In this document: in pieces, positions 1-5,887 of the stretch
Numbering within the stretch: position 1 is the first letter of the stretch
Layout of the letters: the number at the start of each line of letters is the position of its first letter
DNA from: Parachlamydia sp.
GTDB lineage: Bacteria; Chlamydiota; Chlamydiia; Chlamydiales; Parachlamydiaceae
DNA length: 8,570 bases
Reading direction: 5' to 3'
Assembly (NCBI GenBank): GCA_021298935.1
Contig: JAJTHR010000294.1
Coordinates: 1-8,570 of the forward strand
Notes under the pieces: generated by a model
Database searches by the model: none
What the model was told of the DNA's origin: nothing
What the model saw: only the letters and a program-made list of their open reading frames with translations
Translations under genes and position numbers: made by a program

Positions 1-187
1 CTAATGAGGCAAGGATTTTTTCAAGGAAGACAAAATTTGGATTATTCAACCGGGTATATTCAAATCCACGGCTTTGTCCGGGAGCATCCAATTCGAATGT
101 CGATGTCATATAAATGGGGGGCATAACAGCCCCTGTCGCTTGATCTGGCTGCCAGCCCATATGGATGGTTTTAGTAGAAAATTTCAT
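1..187 (-). CDS. Cys/Met-metabolism PLP-dependent enzyme (cystathionine gamma-synthase/lyase type), N-terminal 62 residues, cut by window edge
   Basis: Only the first 62 codons lie in the window; the rest runs off the left edge. Reading the minus strand from ATG at 187-185 gives a protein starting MKFSTKTIHMG. It contains TGAVMPPIYMTSTFE at residues 19-33 and FEYTRLNNPNFVFLEKILAS at 42-61. These match the N-terminal block of the trans-sulfuration enzyme family (the 'GAVxPPIYxTSTF' segment, then 'YxRxxNPxxxxLExxLAxLE'), whose members are cytosolic tetramers using pyridoxal phosphate. The fragment cannot tell cystathionine gamma-synthase, beta-lyase, gamma-lyase or methionine gamma-lyase apart; the PLP lysine lies outside. 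The start overlaps the stop of the upstream fusion gene in an ATGA arrangement, which suggests translational coupling. There is only a weak GAG-type Shine-Dalgarno. Family assignment is firm, exact substrate unknown. Confidence 0.85.
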   Translation of the reverse strand, partial: MKFSTKTIHMGWQPDQATGAVMPPIYMTSTFELDAPGQSRGFEYTRLNNPNFVFLEKILASL

Positions 188-1236
188 TTCAGTTTCTCAA
201 CAGCTTCACGAATTTTATCTTTGCTGATTTCATCGCGCCCTTCAAATTTCAAAGATTTTTTTGTCTTCGTGTTTGTGACTATAATGATTGGAGTGACATT
301 AAGATTGTATTTTTCAACCACCTTATCAAAAAAATCGATACCGTTTTTGACATCCAAATAAGGGAGCTCTTTGAATTCGAGTTTGTTTTTTTTAGCAATC
401 TTAACGATATCTTCATCAGAGGGGGTTTCGGTTTCATCAGAAAGTGCCAATAAAGCTTTGCGTGCGCTTAAGTAATTTTTTTTCTCATTGATCAGAAAGG
501 AAAGATTGTATGGGGTAAAATTGAGGCTTTTTTTATGGATGGGGTAGTCGATAAAGTAGATGGTTGTCTGCGCTTCAATTTCAGGAATGATTTGTTCAAT
601 GATCGGTTCAATTTTTTTGCAGGAGGGGCAAAACCAATCGCTTACAATATAGACTTCAACCGGGCTATTCGGCGACCCAAAAGCCAGTTTTTGCTTCATC
701 TCTTCCATGGTCGCTTCCGCTTCATTATGCTTGCTGATCCCCACAAAGGCTAATAAAAAGCCGAGTGTGAGAAAAGAAAGCGATGCCAATCCTCTTTTAA
801 TGAAGTTCATTATAGCTTCTCCTTTGTTCTGTTGAACGGCTTTAGTAAATGCAAAAATAGCATGGAATGCATAAGTGCATGCTGCAATGAAAATAAATAA
901 GGCGATTGTGAGGCAAACGGGGCACCAGTGGCCGATTTCATACTTTTGGACAAGTATGAAAAAGACTTCAGCCCCGAGAGCAGAAGCAATCAACCAACCT
1001 GTCCAAGTGAAAAGGTTTGGAAAAATTTTTCCACTCCAGTGCATAATGTTTAGTAAAAGAAAAAAAAGGATGCCGACAATTCCAAAGGAAAAACCGAATA
1101 AGCGGTAGGCCTGATTTGCAGAACAGTGTTCAACGCATAGCTCCAACCAGGATAGGATAGAAAATAGGAGCCCGCCGATCAAAGCAAGGGCTGCAATCCA
1201 AAAGCTCCAAGAGGATAAGGGGGTTGGGGAAAACAT
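184..1236 (-). CDS. VKOR-thioredoxin (DsbB-like/DsbA-G-like) fusion disulfide oxidoreductase
   Basis: 350 aa. The N-terminal part is a vitamin K epoxide reductase-type domain. It has four hydrophobic helices at about residues 11-31, 48-66, 78-97 and 106-126, a periplasmic-loop cysteine pair C34-x3-C38, and the redox motif WCPVC (C105, C108) at the start of the fourth helix. A short basic, presumably cytoplasmic linker (131-148) and a fifth helix (149-166) lead into a thioredoxin-fold domain. That domain carries FCPSC (C203, C206) and a candidate cis-proline at VTP (T315-P316). VKOR re-oxidises the thioredoxin domain by passing electrons to quinone, so this single protein would combine DsbB and DsbA/DsbG roles in the periplasm. 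Known cyanobacterial VKOR-thioredoxin proteins have the same five-helix plan. The ATG at 1236 has AAGG 7-10 bases upstream. The gene also has a strong internal ribosome site at its domain junction (see separate entry). Its stop overlaps the next gene by 4 bases. Confidence 0.9.
   Translation of the reverse strand: MFSPTPLSSWSFWIAALALIGGLLFSILSWLELCVEHCSANQAYRLFGFSFGIVGILFFLLLNIMHWSGKIFPNLFTWTGWLIASALGAEVFFILVQKYEIGHWCPVCLTIALFIFIAACTYAFHAIFAFTKAVQQNKGEAIMNFIKRGLASLSFLTLGFLLAFVGISKHNEAEATMEEMKQKLAFGSPNSPVEVYIVSDWFCPSCKKIEPIIEQIIPEIEAQTTIYFIDYPIHKKSLNFTPYNLSFLINEKKNYLSARKALLALSDETETPSDEDIVKIAKKNKLEFKELPYLDVKNGIDFFDKVVEKYNLNVTPIIIVTNTKTKKSLKFEGRDEISKDKIREAVEKLK
808..825 (-). promoter_or_regulatory. 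Strong internal Shine-Dalgarno plus in-frame ATG at the VKOR/thioredoxin junction
   Basis: On the minus strand, AAAGGAG (825-819) lies 8 bases before an in-frame ATG (810-808), codon 143 of the fusion. Translation from here would give a 208-aa protein with a basic N-terminus (MNFIKRG), a hydrophobic segment and the CPSC thioredoxin domain, which is exactly what a membrane-anchored or secreted DsbA/DsbG would look like. The site is better than the one at the annotated gene start. The motif is seen directly; its use as a second start is inference. Confidence 0.5.
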
Positions 1237-1255
1237 TTGCTGCCTTTTTTATCAG

Positions 1256-1315
1256 GAATAATTAGAGACAATGATTGTTGTCAAGAATATATTTTTATGT
1301 TTTGTTTGTTTTAAA
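1256..1315 (-). promoter_or_regulatory. Putative promoter region of the VKOR-thioredoxin gene
   Basis: Two overlapping candidates are visible on the minus strand. TATATT at 1291-1286 could be a -10 with TTTAAA at 1315-1310 as a weak -35 (18-base spacer), leaving a leader of about 40 bases. Alternatively a perfect TTGACA -35 sits at 1284-1279, but the sequence 17 bases on (TTATTC) is a poor -10. The stretch is AT-rich and lies between divergent genes, so some promoter is expected; which hexamers are used is uncertain. Confidence 0.3.
1267..1282. promoter_or_regulatory. Inverted repeat in the divergent promoter region, possible operator
   Basis: GACAA-N6-TTGTC spans 1267-1282, and a nested palindrome ACAAT-G-ATTGT spans 1268-1278. 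It sits just upstream of the VKOR-thioredoxin start codon and would overlap either the transcription start or the -35 of that gene, a usual place for a repressor site. Arms this short occur by chance in AT-rich DNA, so the call is weak. Confidence 0.2.
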
Positions 1316-1326
1316 TCTTAATGCGA

Positions 1327-1355
1327 TTTACACAATAAATTTATTAATATTTAAT
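1327..1355 (+). promoter_or_regulatory. Putative promoter of the 1391-2779 gene pair
   Basis: TTTACA at 1327-1332 and TTTAAT at 1350-1355 are separated by 17 bases and precede the start codon by about 35 bases, which suits a housekeeping-sigma promoter. TATAAA at 1359-1364 is another possible -10. The whole stretch is very AT-rich, so exact hexamers are uncertain, but this is the only non-coding DNA upstream of the two plus-strand genes. Confidence 0.35.
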
Positions 1356-1390
1356 TTTTATAAACTATTCTTCTCGAAAAAGGATTTAAA

Positions 1391-2080
1391 ATGGTCGATG
1401 AAACAAGAGATATTGCTGGGGATGGACCTGCTATTCCTCCTGTAATTCCAGAAACGCAACAATTGACATTTGCCGAAAATATTCTAAGTCAATATATTGA
1501 ATCGGGGGTGATTGGCTGCACCATTTACTTAGCGGATAAGGCTTTTGTTTGGTTACATCCGAATCTTTTACAACATCCGTTGAATTTTGGTTCTTATTTG
1601 GCAATCCAGGTGGCTGCAAGAACCTTATTGAACACCGTTCAATTGACTCAATTCATAGCGTTAAAATGCTTAGGGAATAGGGAGCAGCCTGATTACTCAG
1701 CTCAAAAAATGCTATGGAAAACGATAGGAAAAGTAGAAAACCTGGTTGAGCAAATCGATTTGACTTATTCGGATTCTTTTGCAGTTCGTACGCAAAAAGA
1801 GGTAAGAGCATTGCAATTAAAAGAGGATGATTTGAATAATATCGAATTTCTTCGCAATGAGACGATCAAAACATTGAAGAGGCTTCCGTTGTTTATTTGT
1901 ACATTGCTTGCCATGCAGACAGGAGCCTTTTACGGCATCCATACCGCATTAGCCGGCAATGTTGTCCTCATTAAAAATACAGTCGGTATCCTTTTTGCTC
2001 CCTTGTCGGAATTGCAGCTAAGAGAAATAAAGAAAGGTTATCGCGAACAAATGAAGCAACAATCTGCACCGGTGCAATAA
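1391..2080 (+). CDS. Hypothetical protein with membrane-associated hydrophobic segments (first of a probable paralogous pair)
   Basis: 229 aa, family not recognised. The start is supported by AAAAAGGA ending 6 bases before the ATG. The N-terminus is a proline-rich, acidic tail (residues 1-22) with no signal peptide. A mildly hydrophobic stretch lies at about 36-55. A charged helical middle (about 105-165, many K/E/D/L) leads into a long hydrophobic region at about 166-206, interrupted by a G-rich turn, then a basic amphipathic C-terminus. This could be a peripheral or hairpin-inserted membrane protein. The next gene starts 3 bases after its stop and encodes a protein of near-identical length. 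The two share spaced identities (P57-N58, W109-K110, D123, F130, E137-V138, M175-Q176, H184-T185, K195-N196 here), so I infer an old tandem duplication. No catalytic motif is visible and no function can be given. Confidence 0.75.
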   Translation: MVDETRDIAGDGPAIPPVIPETQQLTFAENILSQYIESGVIGCTIYLADKAFVWLHPNLLQHPLNFGSYLAIQVAARTLLNTVQLTQFIALKCLGNREQPDYSAQKMLWKTIGKVENLVEQIDLTYSDSFAVRTQKEVRALQLKEDDLNNIEFLRNETIKTLKRLPLFICTLLAMQTGAFYGIHTALAGNVVLIKNTVGILFAPLSELQLREIKKGYREQMKQQSAPVQ

Positions 2081-2083
2081 GCG

Positions 2084-2779
2084 ATGCTAAATTTATTGAT
2101 GCCCGATCCAAGCTCACTTTTTAAGCCCATTGGTTCGTGGGGGCTAGCTGCCATAGCCGGTGGGACTTATGGTTACATCGCCCGTTCCATTTCTCCAAAT
2201 GATGGAATTTATCCGGCTCACTACGCCCTTTGGTTCATTGTGGCTTATCGAATTAAGGAGACCCTGGATGAATGGGAGGATCATTTTAACGCTTATTTAG
2301 GTGATTCTACACCGGCAATAAACTGGACAGAAGCTGATTCAAAAGAACGATTTCGCCTCCTTTACTGGAAAGTTTTGGAGAGAAAATCTGAAGTTGTGAA
2401 GGCAACGGATTGGGTGTTTGGCTTTTTGTTTGGATTGCGCCCTTTTGAAGAAGTCACCGAGGCGAATGTTTCTCAAAGCTCCTTTTTAGAAATGTGCCGC
2501 TACAGGACGTGGAATGTTTTTAAGCTGACAATCAAAGACCATATTAGCATTCTTAGCAGCCATCGAATTATGCAATTAGCTGGCTTTGCATTGCCGGCTC
2601 ATACACGGGTCCCTTTTTTTCTTACAGCAGAAATTTTGGTAAAAAATATTCTTCTTGTTCCCTTTCTTTATAGGTATTTGAATGTGTGCGACCGCATGGC
2701 TGCGGGGTTGGAGCTGGAAGCGGCGACCGCATTAGCGGAAAGAGCGCAGTGGATCCGCAGCTGGCTGCCCAAGTTATAG
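2084..2779 (+). CDS. Hypothetical protein, probable diverged paralog of the preceding gene
   Basis: 231 aa, family not recognised. Hydrophobic stretches lie at about residues 17-33, 43-56, 108-118 and 176-200. The middle is charged, and the C-terminus (about 203-228) looks like an amphipathic helix ending SWLPKL. Residues P38-N39, W95-K96, D109, F116, E123-V124, M163-Q164, H173-T174 and K187-N188 line up in order with those of the upstream gene, including a gap-free 30-residue block (95-124 against 109-138). This supports common descent at low identity. The ATG lies 3 bases after the upstream stop with no good Shine-Dalgarno, so translation is probably coupled; Met6 at 2099 is an alternative start but has no better ribosome site. 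Its stop is only 3 bases from the end of the convergent lolD, and no terminator separates them. Function unknown. Confidence 0.75.
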   Translation: MLNLLMPDPSSLFKPIGSWGLAAIAGGTYGYIARSISPNDGIYPAHYALWFIVAYRIKETLDEWEDHFNAYLGDSTPAINWTEADSKERFRLLYWKVLERKSEVVKATDWVFGFLFGLRPFEEVTEANVSQSSFLEMCRYRTWNVFKLTIKDHISILSSHRIMQLAGFALPAHTRVPFFLTAEILVKNILLVPFLYRYLNVCDRMAAGLELEAATALAERAQWIRSWLPKL

Positions 2780-2782
2780 GTT

Positions 2783-3460
2783 TCAAATAGTTGACTTAAG
2801 CAGACCATTGATGAGTTCGTAGCGTGTCGAACAGAGGCTTGCCAATTCTTTGTCGTGCGTCACTAAAATAAGAGTTTTATTTTCCAGGTGAGCGAATTCA
2901 AGCAGGATTTCATGAATCAATGCCGCTGTTTGCCGGTCAAGATTGCCTGAGGGCTCATCCGCGAAAATGATAGCGGGCTCGTTGCACATTGCGCGCGCCA
3001 AGGCCACCCGTTGCTTTTCTCCGCCTGACAAGTATTTTGTTTTAAAATGGACCCGCTCTGAAAGTCCCACTCTACCTAATAAAGCCTGAGCGCGCTTTTC
3101 TGCATCACTGCCACGAGCAATATTTTTCCGCGCAATGCGGGCCGGCATCAGGACATTTTCAAGGGCAGAATAATCCTCAAGTAAATGGAAGGACTGGAAG
3201 ACAAAGCCTATCGCCTGATTCCGAAGAGTTGTGACGTTCGCTGATGTGGCTGCCTGTTGATTGATTTTGATCTGCCCTTTGCAAGGCTGTTCAAGGGTAC
3301 CAAGAATTTGAAGCAGGGTGCTCTTTCCTTCGCCTGAGCGGCCAATGATCGCGACCGATTCACCCTTGGCTGCTTTTAAATAGACTCCCTTTAAAATGTT
3401 TACACAAGCAGGATGGTGGAAGTTTTTGTGGATGTCGATCGCTTCTAAAACTTGGCTCAT
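2783..3460 (-). CDS. lolD: LolD-type ABC transporter ATPase (lipoprotein release)
   Basis: 225 aa, the normal length for LolD/MacB-class ATPases. All ABC elements are present: Walker A GRSGEGKST (residues 40-48), Q-loop FVFQS (Q89), signature LSGGEKQR (144-151), Walker B IIFADE (164-169) and switch histidine VTHD (H202). The protein should power extraction of mature lipoproteins from the outer face of the inner membrane, working as a cytoplasmic dimer with the permease encoded directly upstream. The start is clear: GGAGGT lies 5 bases before the ATG and is built from the last two glycine codons of lolE. Only one base separates the lolE stop from this ATG, so translation is coupled. A MacB- or FtsE-like role is the alternative, but pairing with a LolC/E-shaped permease favours LolD. 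Confidence 0.92.
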   Translation of the reverse strand: MSQVLEAIDIHKNFHHPACVNILKGVYLKAAKGESVAIIGRSGEGKSTLLQILGTLEQPCKGQIKINQQAATSANVTTLRNQAIGFVFQSFHLLEDYSALENVLMPARIARKNIARGSDAEKRAQALLGRVGLSERVHFKTKYLSGGEKQRVALARAMCNEPAIIFADEPSGNLDRQTAALIHEILLEFAHLENKTLILVTHDKELASLCSTRYELINGLLKSTI

Positions 3461-3461
3461 G

Positions 3462-5579
3462 CTAACCTCCAGCCCGAAGAATTTGCGATGGCTTCAAAAG
3501 GCATGCCTTGATGGCCGGGATGATGCCGGCAAGCAGGGAGAGGGCGCCTGTGATAGAAAGAACAAAAAAGAGGGCTTCGAAACTTAATTCATGCGAGGCC
3601 ATTTGGCCGTAAACAGAGGCATTGAACATTTCATGACCTTGCATGCGGCTTAAGAAGTAAATGAGGGTGCCTAAATGATTCAGGGTCAGTGTGGCAGCCA
3701 GGATGCCGATCAGGCTCCCCGCAATCCCAACCGCTCCTCCTGCAATTCCAAAAATCAGCGCGATGCTAAAAGAAGAAGCCCCCATCGAACGCAAGATGCC
3801 GATTTCCATTTTTTTATCGTTAACGAGAATGATCAGCATCGAAATGATGTTTGAGCAGGCAACAATGACAATAACAATTGAAATCAACATGAAAATATTT
3901 TTTTGGCTGACAAGCTCATTCATGATTTCTTTTGTAAATTCATATTCCTTATACGTTTGGACGTCGAAATAACGGCTGATCCCTTTTTGTTTGAAAGCCT
4001 GGAGGAGTTGTTCCTTCACCGAATCGGCCTGCTCGCGCCGCTCAAAACGGACATTAATTCCGTTAGTCAATGTCGAACGGTCGTTTGTCTGATGGGACGC
4101 CCGAATCAAGGATGTCACCTCAGGATTAGCCAAAATGAATTTGCCTCCGATGGGAATAATGCCGGGATCATAAAATCCTGCCACGTACACAGGGATGTAA
4201 TGCTCCTGCACAAGGCTGGCAGTGGGAGCAAAATAGCTTAAATTGCCGCGGTCGCCCAAAAGAACTCCCGCTTCCTTAAAGCTTTTCGGAAGAAGGATGC
4301 CGTCGCCAATGTTTGGATCATTTGGCAAGCTAAATTTTTTTCCACCCTCTTCACTATAGATCCAAAAGGGGGAAGCGGGGCTATTTTCGGGATAGTCTGT
4401 CTGAAAGGCGGCTTGCGCTATTTTTAAATCGCGTAAGGGGACTGCTCCCTGCAATCTAGTTCCCTGCACCGGAAGTGAAACGTCCAAATAAAGGTCTTCC
4501 ACCCGCTTGGCTTGAGCAATGGAGCCGGCCTTCAGATTGGCATCAAAAGGCTCGCTTCCTAATAAGAGAAGGGGAATTGTTTTTTGAACGGTTTGCTGTT
4601 CAAACAGTAACTCATCTCCATTAATATCGAGCTGACCTCTCGTTAAAATAAGCCCTTGCTCTTCCAACTGCTTTTGCATTTCACTGCATGCCTGACCGTT
4701 CGCTGGGATGAACAGGCGCAGCAGGCGGCCATTTTTCATTAGACCACAGGCTTTCCAGTGGGCAACAGATGGCAATAAGGAACGGGGAAGGGGCCAGCCG
4801 CCAGCGCGCGGTTCGACTTTTTGAAGGCGCACATGGAAAAAAAAACGTTCAAGACGATCTTGGAAGACATTTTTTGGAAAAGGAATTTTTTCTTCGGCTT
4901 CCTCCTCTTTTGTGCTTTCGGCTATTCCGATCAGTTGGAGGTAATTATTGAGGTCTCTCGCATGGATGGGGAGCAGGGTCTCTTTCATTCGGACATTATC
5001 GGATTCAAAATTGCCAAGATAGGTGGGATAGGCTAAAAAGGATTGCGTTGTGCCATTATTCAAATGAAGGGAAGGGAGATCCCGGATGAGGCGTAATTTG
5101 ATGTGAGCGGCTGTCAGTTCAAAATCCTGCGCTTTTAAACCCTGGACGCCTTTCACTTCTTCGACGGCCTGGTAGGCAAGTTTCACCAGATCCTTGACTT
5201 CACCTGTTTCATTGACATCAGGGGCGGCCCAAAAAGCAGGGACTTCCTCATCATAGTCGGGGTTATAAGGATCGGTAAGAGACGCCTCTTTTTTTTCATG
5301 CAGGGTCTTAGTGTTATAGCCAGACTGTTCGCTTAAGGTGTCAATAAGGTAGTAGTAGGAATGATAATAGGCTTCTGTCGGAGTAATGCGGACAGGGGCA
5401 GTAAGGGAAGTCAGTTTGCCGACCCAATTTTTTTCCAACCCTTCGGTCACTGAAAAAAAGACGACAATCAGCCAGACGACAAGGGTAATGACTAAAATTG
5501 AAATCAAGCTGATAATCGAAACAGAAAGCTGCCGCCGGCGTGGAATGAGATATTTGCAGGCGACAGAAAGCTCAAACAT
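3462..5579 (-). CDS. lolE: LolC/LolE-family lipoprotein-releasing permease with enlarged periplasmic domain
   Basis: 705 aa with the four-helix plan of the LolC/E-FtsX family. Helix 1 is at about 20-43, after a basic N-terminus (IPRRRQ). A periplasmic region spans about 44-560, and three C-terminal helices lie at about 561-586, 606-631 and 667-692. The cytoplasmic loop NDKKMEIGILRSMGAS (587-602) is the family hallmark that contacts LolD, and the C-terminal PAIKACLLKPSQILR is also typical. E. coli LolC and LolE are about 400 aa, so the extra length (roughly 300 residues) is nearly all periplasmic. It includes an acidic linker (STKEEEAEEK). Only one permease gene is present, so a homodimer like the single-permease Lol systems is inferred. 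It starts 5 bases after the rpmG stop and has no strong Shine-Dalgarno. FtsX/MacB-like functions are less likely. Confidence 0.88.
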   Translation of the reverse strand: MFELSVACKYLIPRRRQLSVSIISLISILVITLVVWLIVVFFSVTEGLEKNWVGKLTSLTAPVRITPTEAYYHSYYYLIDTLSEQSGYNTKTLHEKKEASLTDPYNPDYDEEVPAFWAAPDVNETGEVKDLVKLAYQAVEEVKGVQGLKAQDFELTAAHIKLRLIRDLPSLHLNNGTTQSFLAYPTYLGNFESDNVRMKETLLPIHARDLNNYLQLIGIAESTKEEEAEEKIPFPKNVFQDRLERFFFHVRLQKVEPRAGGWPLPRSLLPSVAHWKACGLMKNGRLLRLFIPANGQACSEMQKQLEEQGLILTRGQLDINGDELLFEQQTVQKTIPLLLLGSEPFDANLKAGSIAQAKRVEDLYLDVSLPVQGTRLQGAVPLRDLKIAQAAFQTDYPENSPASPFWIYSEEGGKKFSLPNDPNIGDGILLPKSFKEAGVLLGDRGNLSYFAPTASLVQEHYIPVYVAGFYDPGIIPIGGKFILANPEVTSLIRASHQTNDRSTLTNGINVRFERREQADSVKEQLLQAFKQKGISRYFDVQTYKEYEFTKEIMNELVSQKNIFMLISIVIVIVACSNIISMLIILVNDKKMEIGILRSMGASSFSIALIFGIAGGAVGIAGSLIGILAATLTLNHLGTLIYFLSRMQGHEMFNASVYGQMASHELSFEALFFVLSITGALSLLAGIIPAIKACLLKPSQILRAGG

Positions 5580-5584
5580 GAGAG

Positions 5585-5740
5585 TTATTTTGTCTCTTTG
5601 AACTCAACTCTTTCCCGTACCACAGGATCATACTTCATCAAGGCCAATCTGCCAGGTGTCGAGGTCTTATTTTTTTGAGTGTAATAATGATAGTGGCTTT
5701 TTGAGCTTTTCATTTTAATATTTTCACGCTTGCTCGCCAT
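5585..5740 (-). CDS. rpmG: 50S ribosomal protein L33 (zinc-free form)
   Basis: 51 aa, found by reading the minus strand from ATG 5740-5738 to TAA 5587-5585. The sequence begins [13 protein letters not shown] and contains [20 protein letters not shown] (residues 18-37), then [14 protein letters not shown] at the end, which is the L33 pattern. Where zinc-binding L33 has two CxxC pairs, this protein has no cysteine at all, with DPVVR as in E. coli, so it is the C-minus form. L33 sits in the large ribosomal subunit near the tRNA exit site. The start is supported by GGAG about 7 bases upstream. It is the first gene of a run with lolE (5-base gap) and lolD, an order I recall from Chlamydiaceae genomes. 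Confidence 0.95.
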   Translation of the reverse strand: MASKRENIKMKSSKSHYHYYTQKNKTSTPGRLALMKYDPVVRERVEFKETK

Positions 5741-5762
5741 TTTTTAACTCCATGCTTAAAAG

Positions 5763-5806
5763 ATCATAAAACCGTTTACTTTAGCAAGTCACGCGTTAAA
5801 ATTCAA
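5763..5806 (-). promoter_or_regulatory. Putative promoter for rpmG-lolE-lolD
   Basis: The 147-base spacer 5741-5887 is AT-rich and contains two overlapping minus-strand candidates. GTGACT (5792-5787) with an 18-base spacer to TATGAT (5768-5763) has the better -10; TTGAAT (5806-5801) with a 17-base spacer to TAAAGT (5783-5778) is the other. Either gives a short leader before the rpmG ribosome site. I see no convincing hairpin-plus-T terminator for tsaD in this spacer, so read-through from tsaD is possible. Confidence 0.35.
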
Positions 5807-5887
5807 TGTTTTATTAACTCACCTGTGCCAAAAAGAGCAAAATGAAAGCCAAGAGATTTTGAATTAAATGAGATTGATAAGATTTGC

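Noticed and set aside
1237..1390. Possible tRNA or small RNA in the divergent spacer
   Set aside because: No cloverleaf, CCA end or stable GC-rich hairpin; the stretch is AT-rich promoter-like DNA.
1431..1619. Minus-strand 62-codon open frame within the 229-aa gene
   Set aside because: Lies opposite a better-supported gene that has a good ribosome site and a paralogous neighbour.
2065..2076. Perfect 12-base palindrome TGCACCGGTGCA at the end of the 229-aa gene
   Set aside because: It lies inside the coding end, has no T-run after it, and no second copy was noticed, so terminator or operator status is unsupported.
3691..4241. Plus-strand open frames antisense to lolE
   Set aside because: They mirror the conserved permease on the other strand, lack ribosome sites and have no recognisable domains.
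5827..5855. Short direct repeat GCCAAAAAGAG / GCCAAGAG downstream of tsaD
   Set aside because: Imperfect, only two copies, in purine-rich spacer DNA; chance is sufficient.
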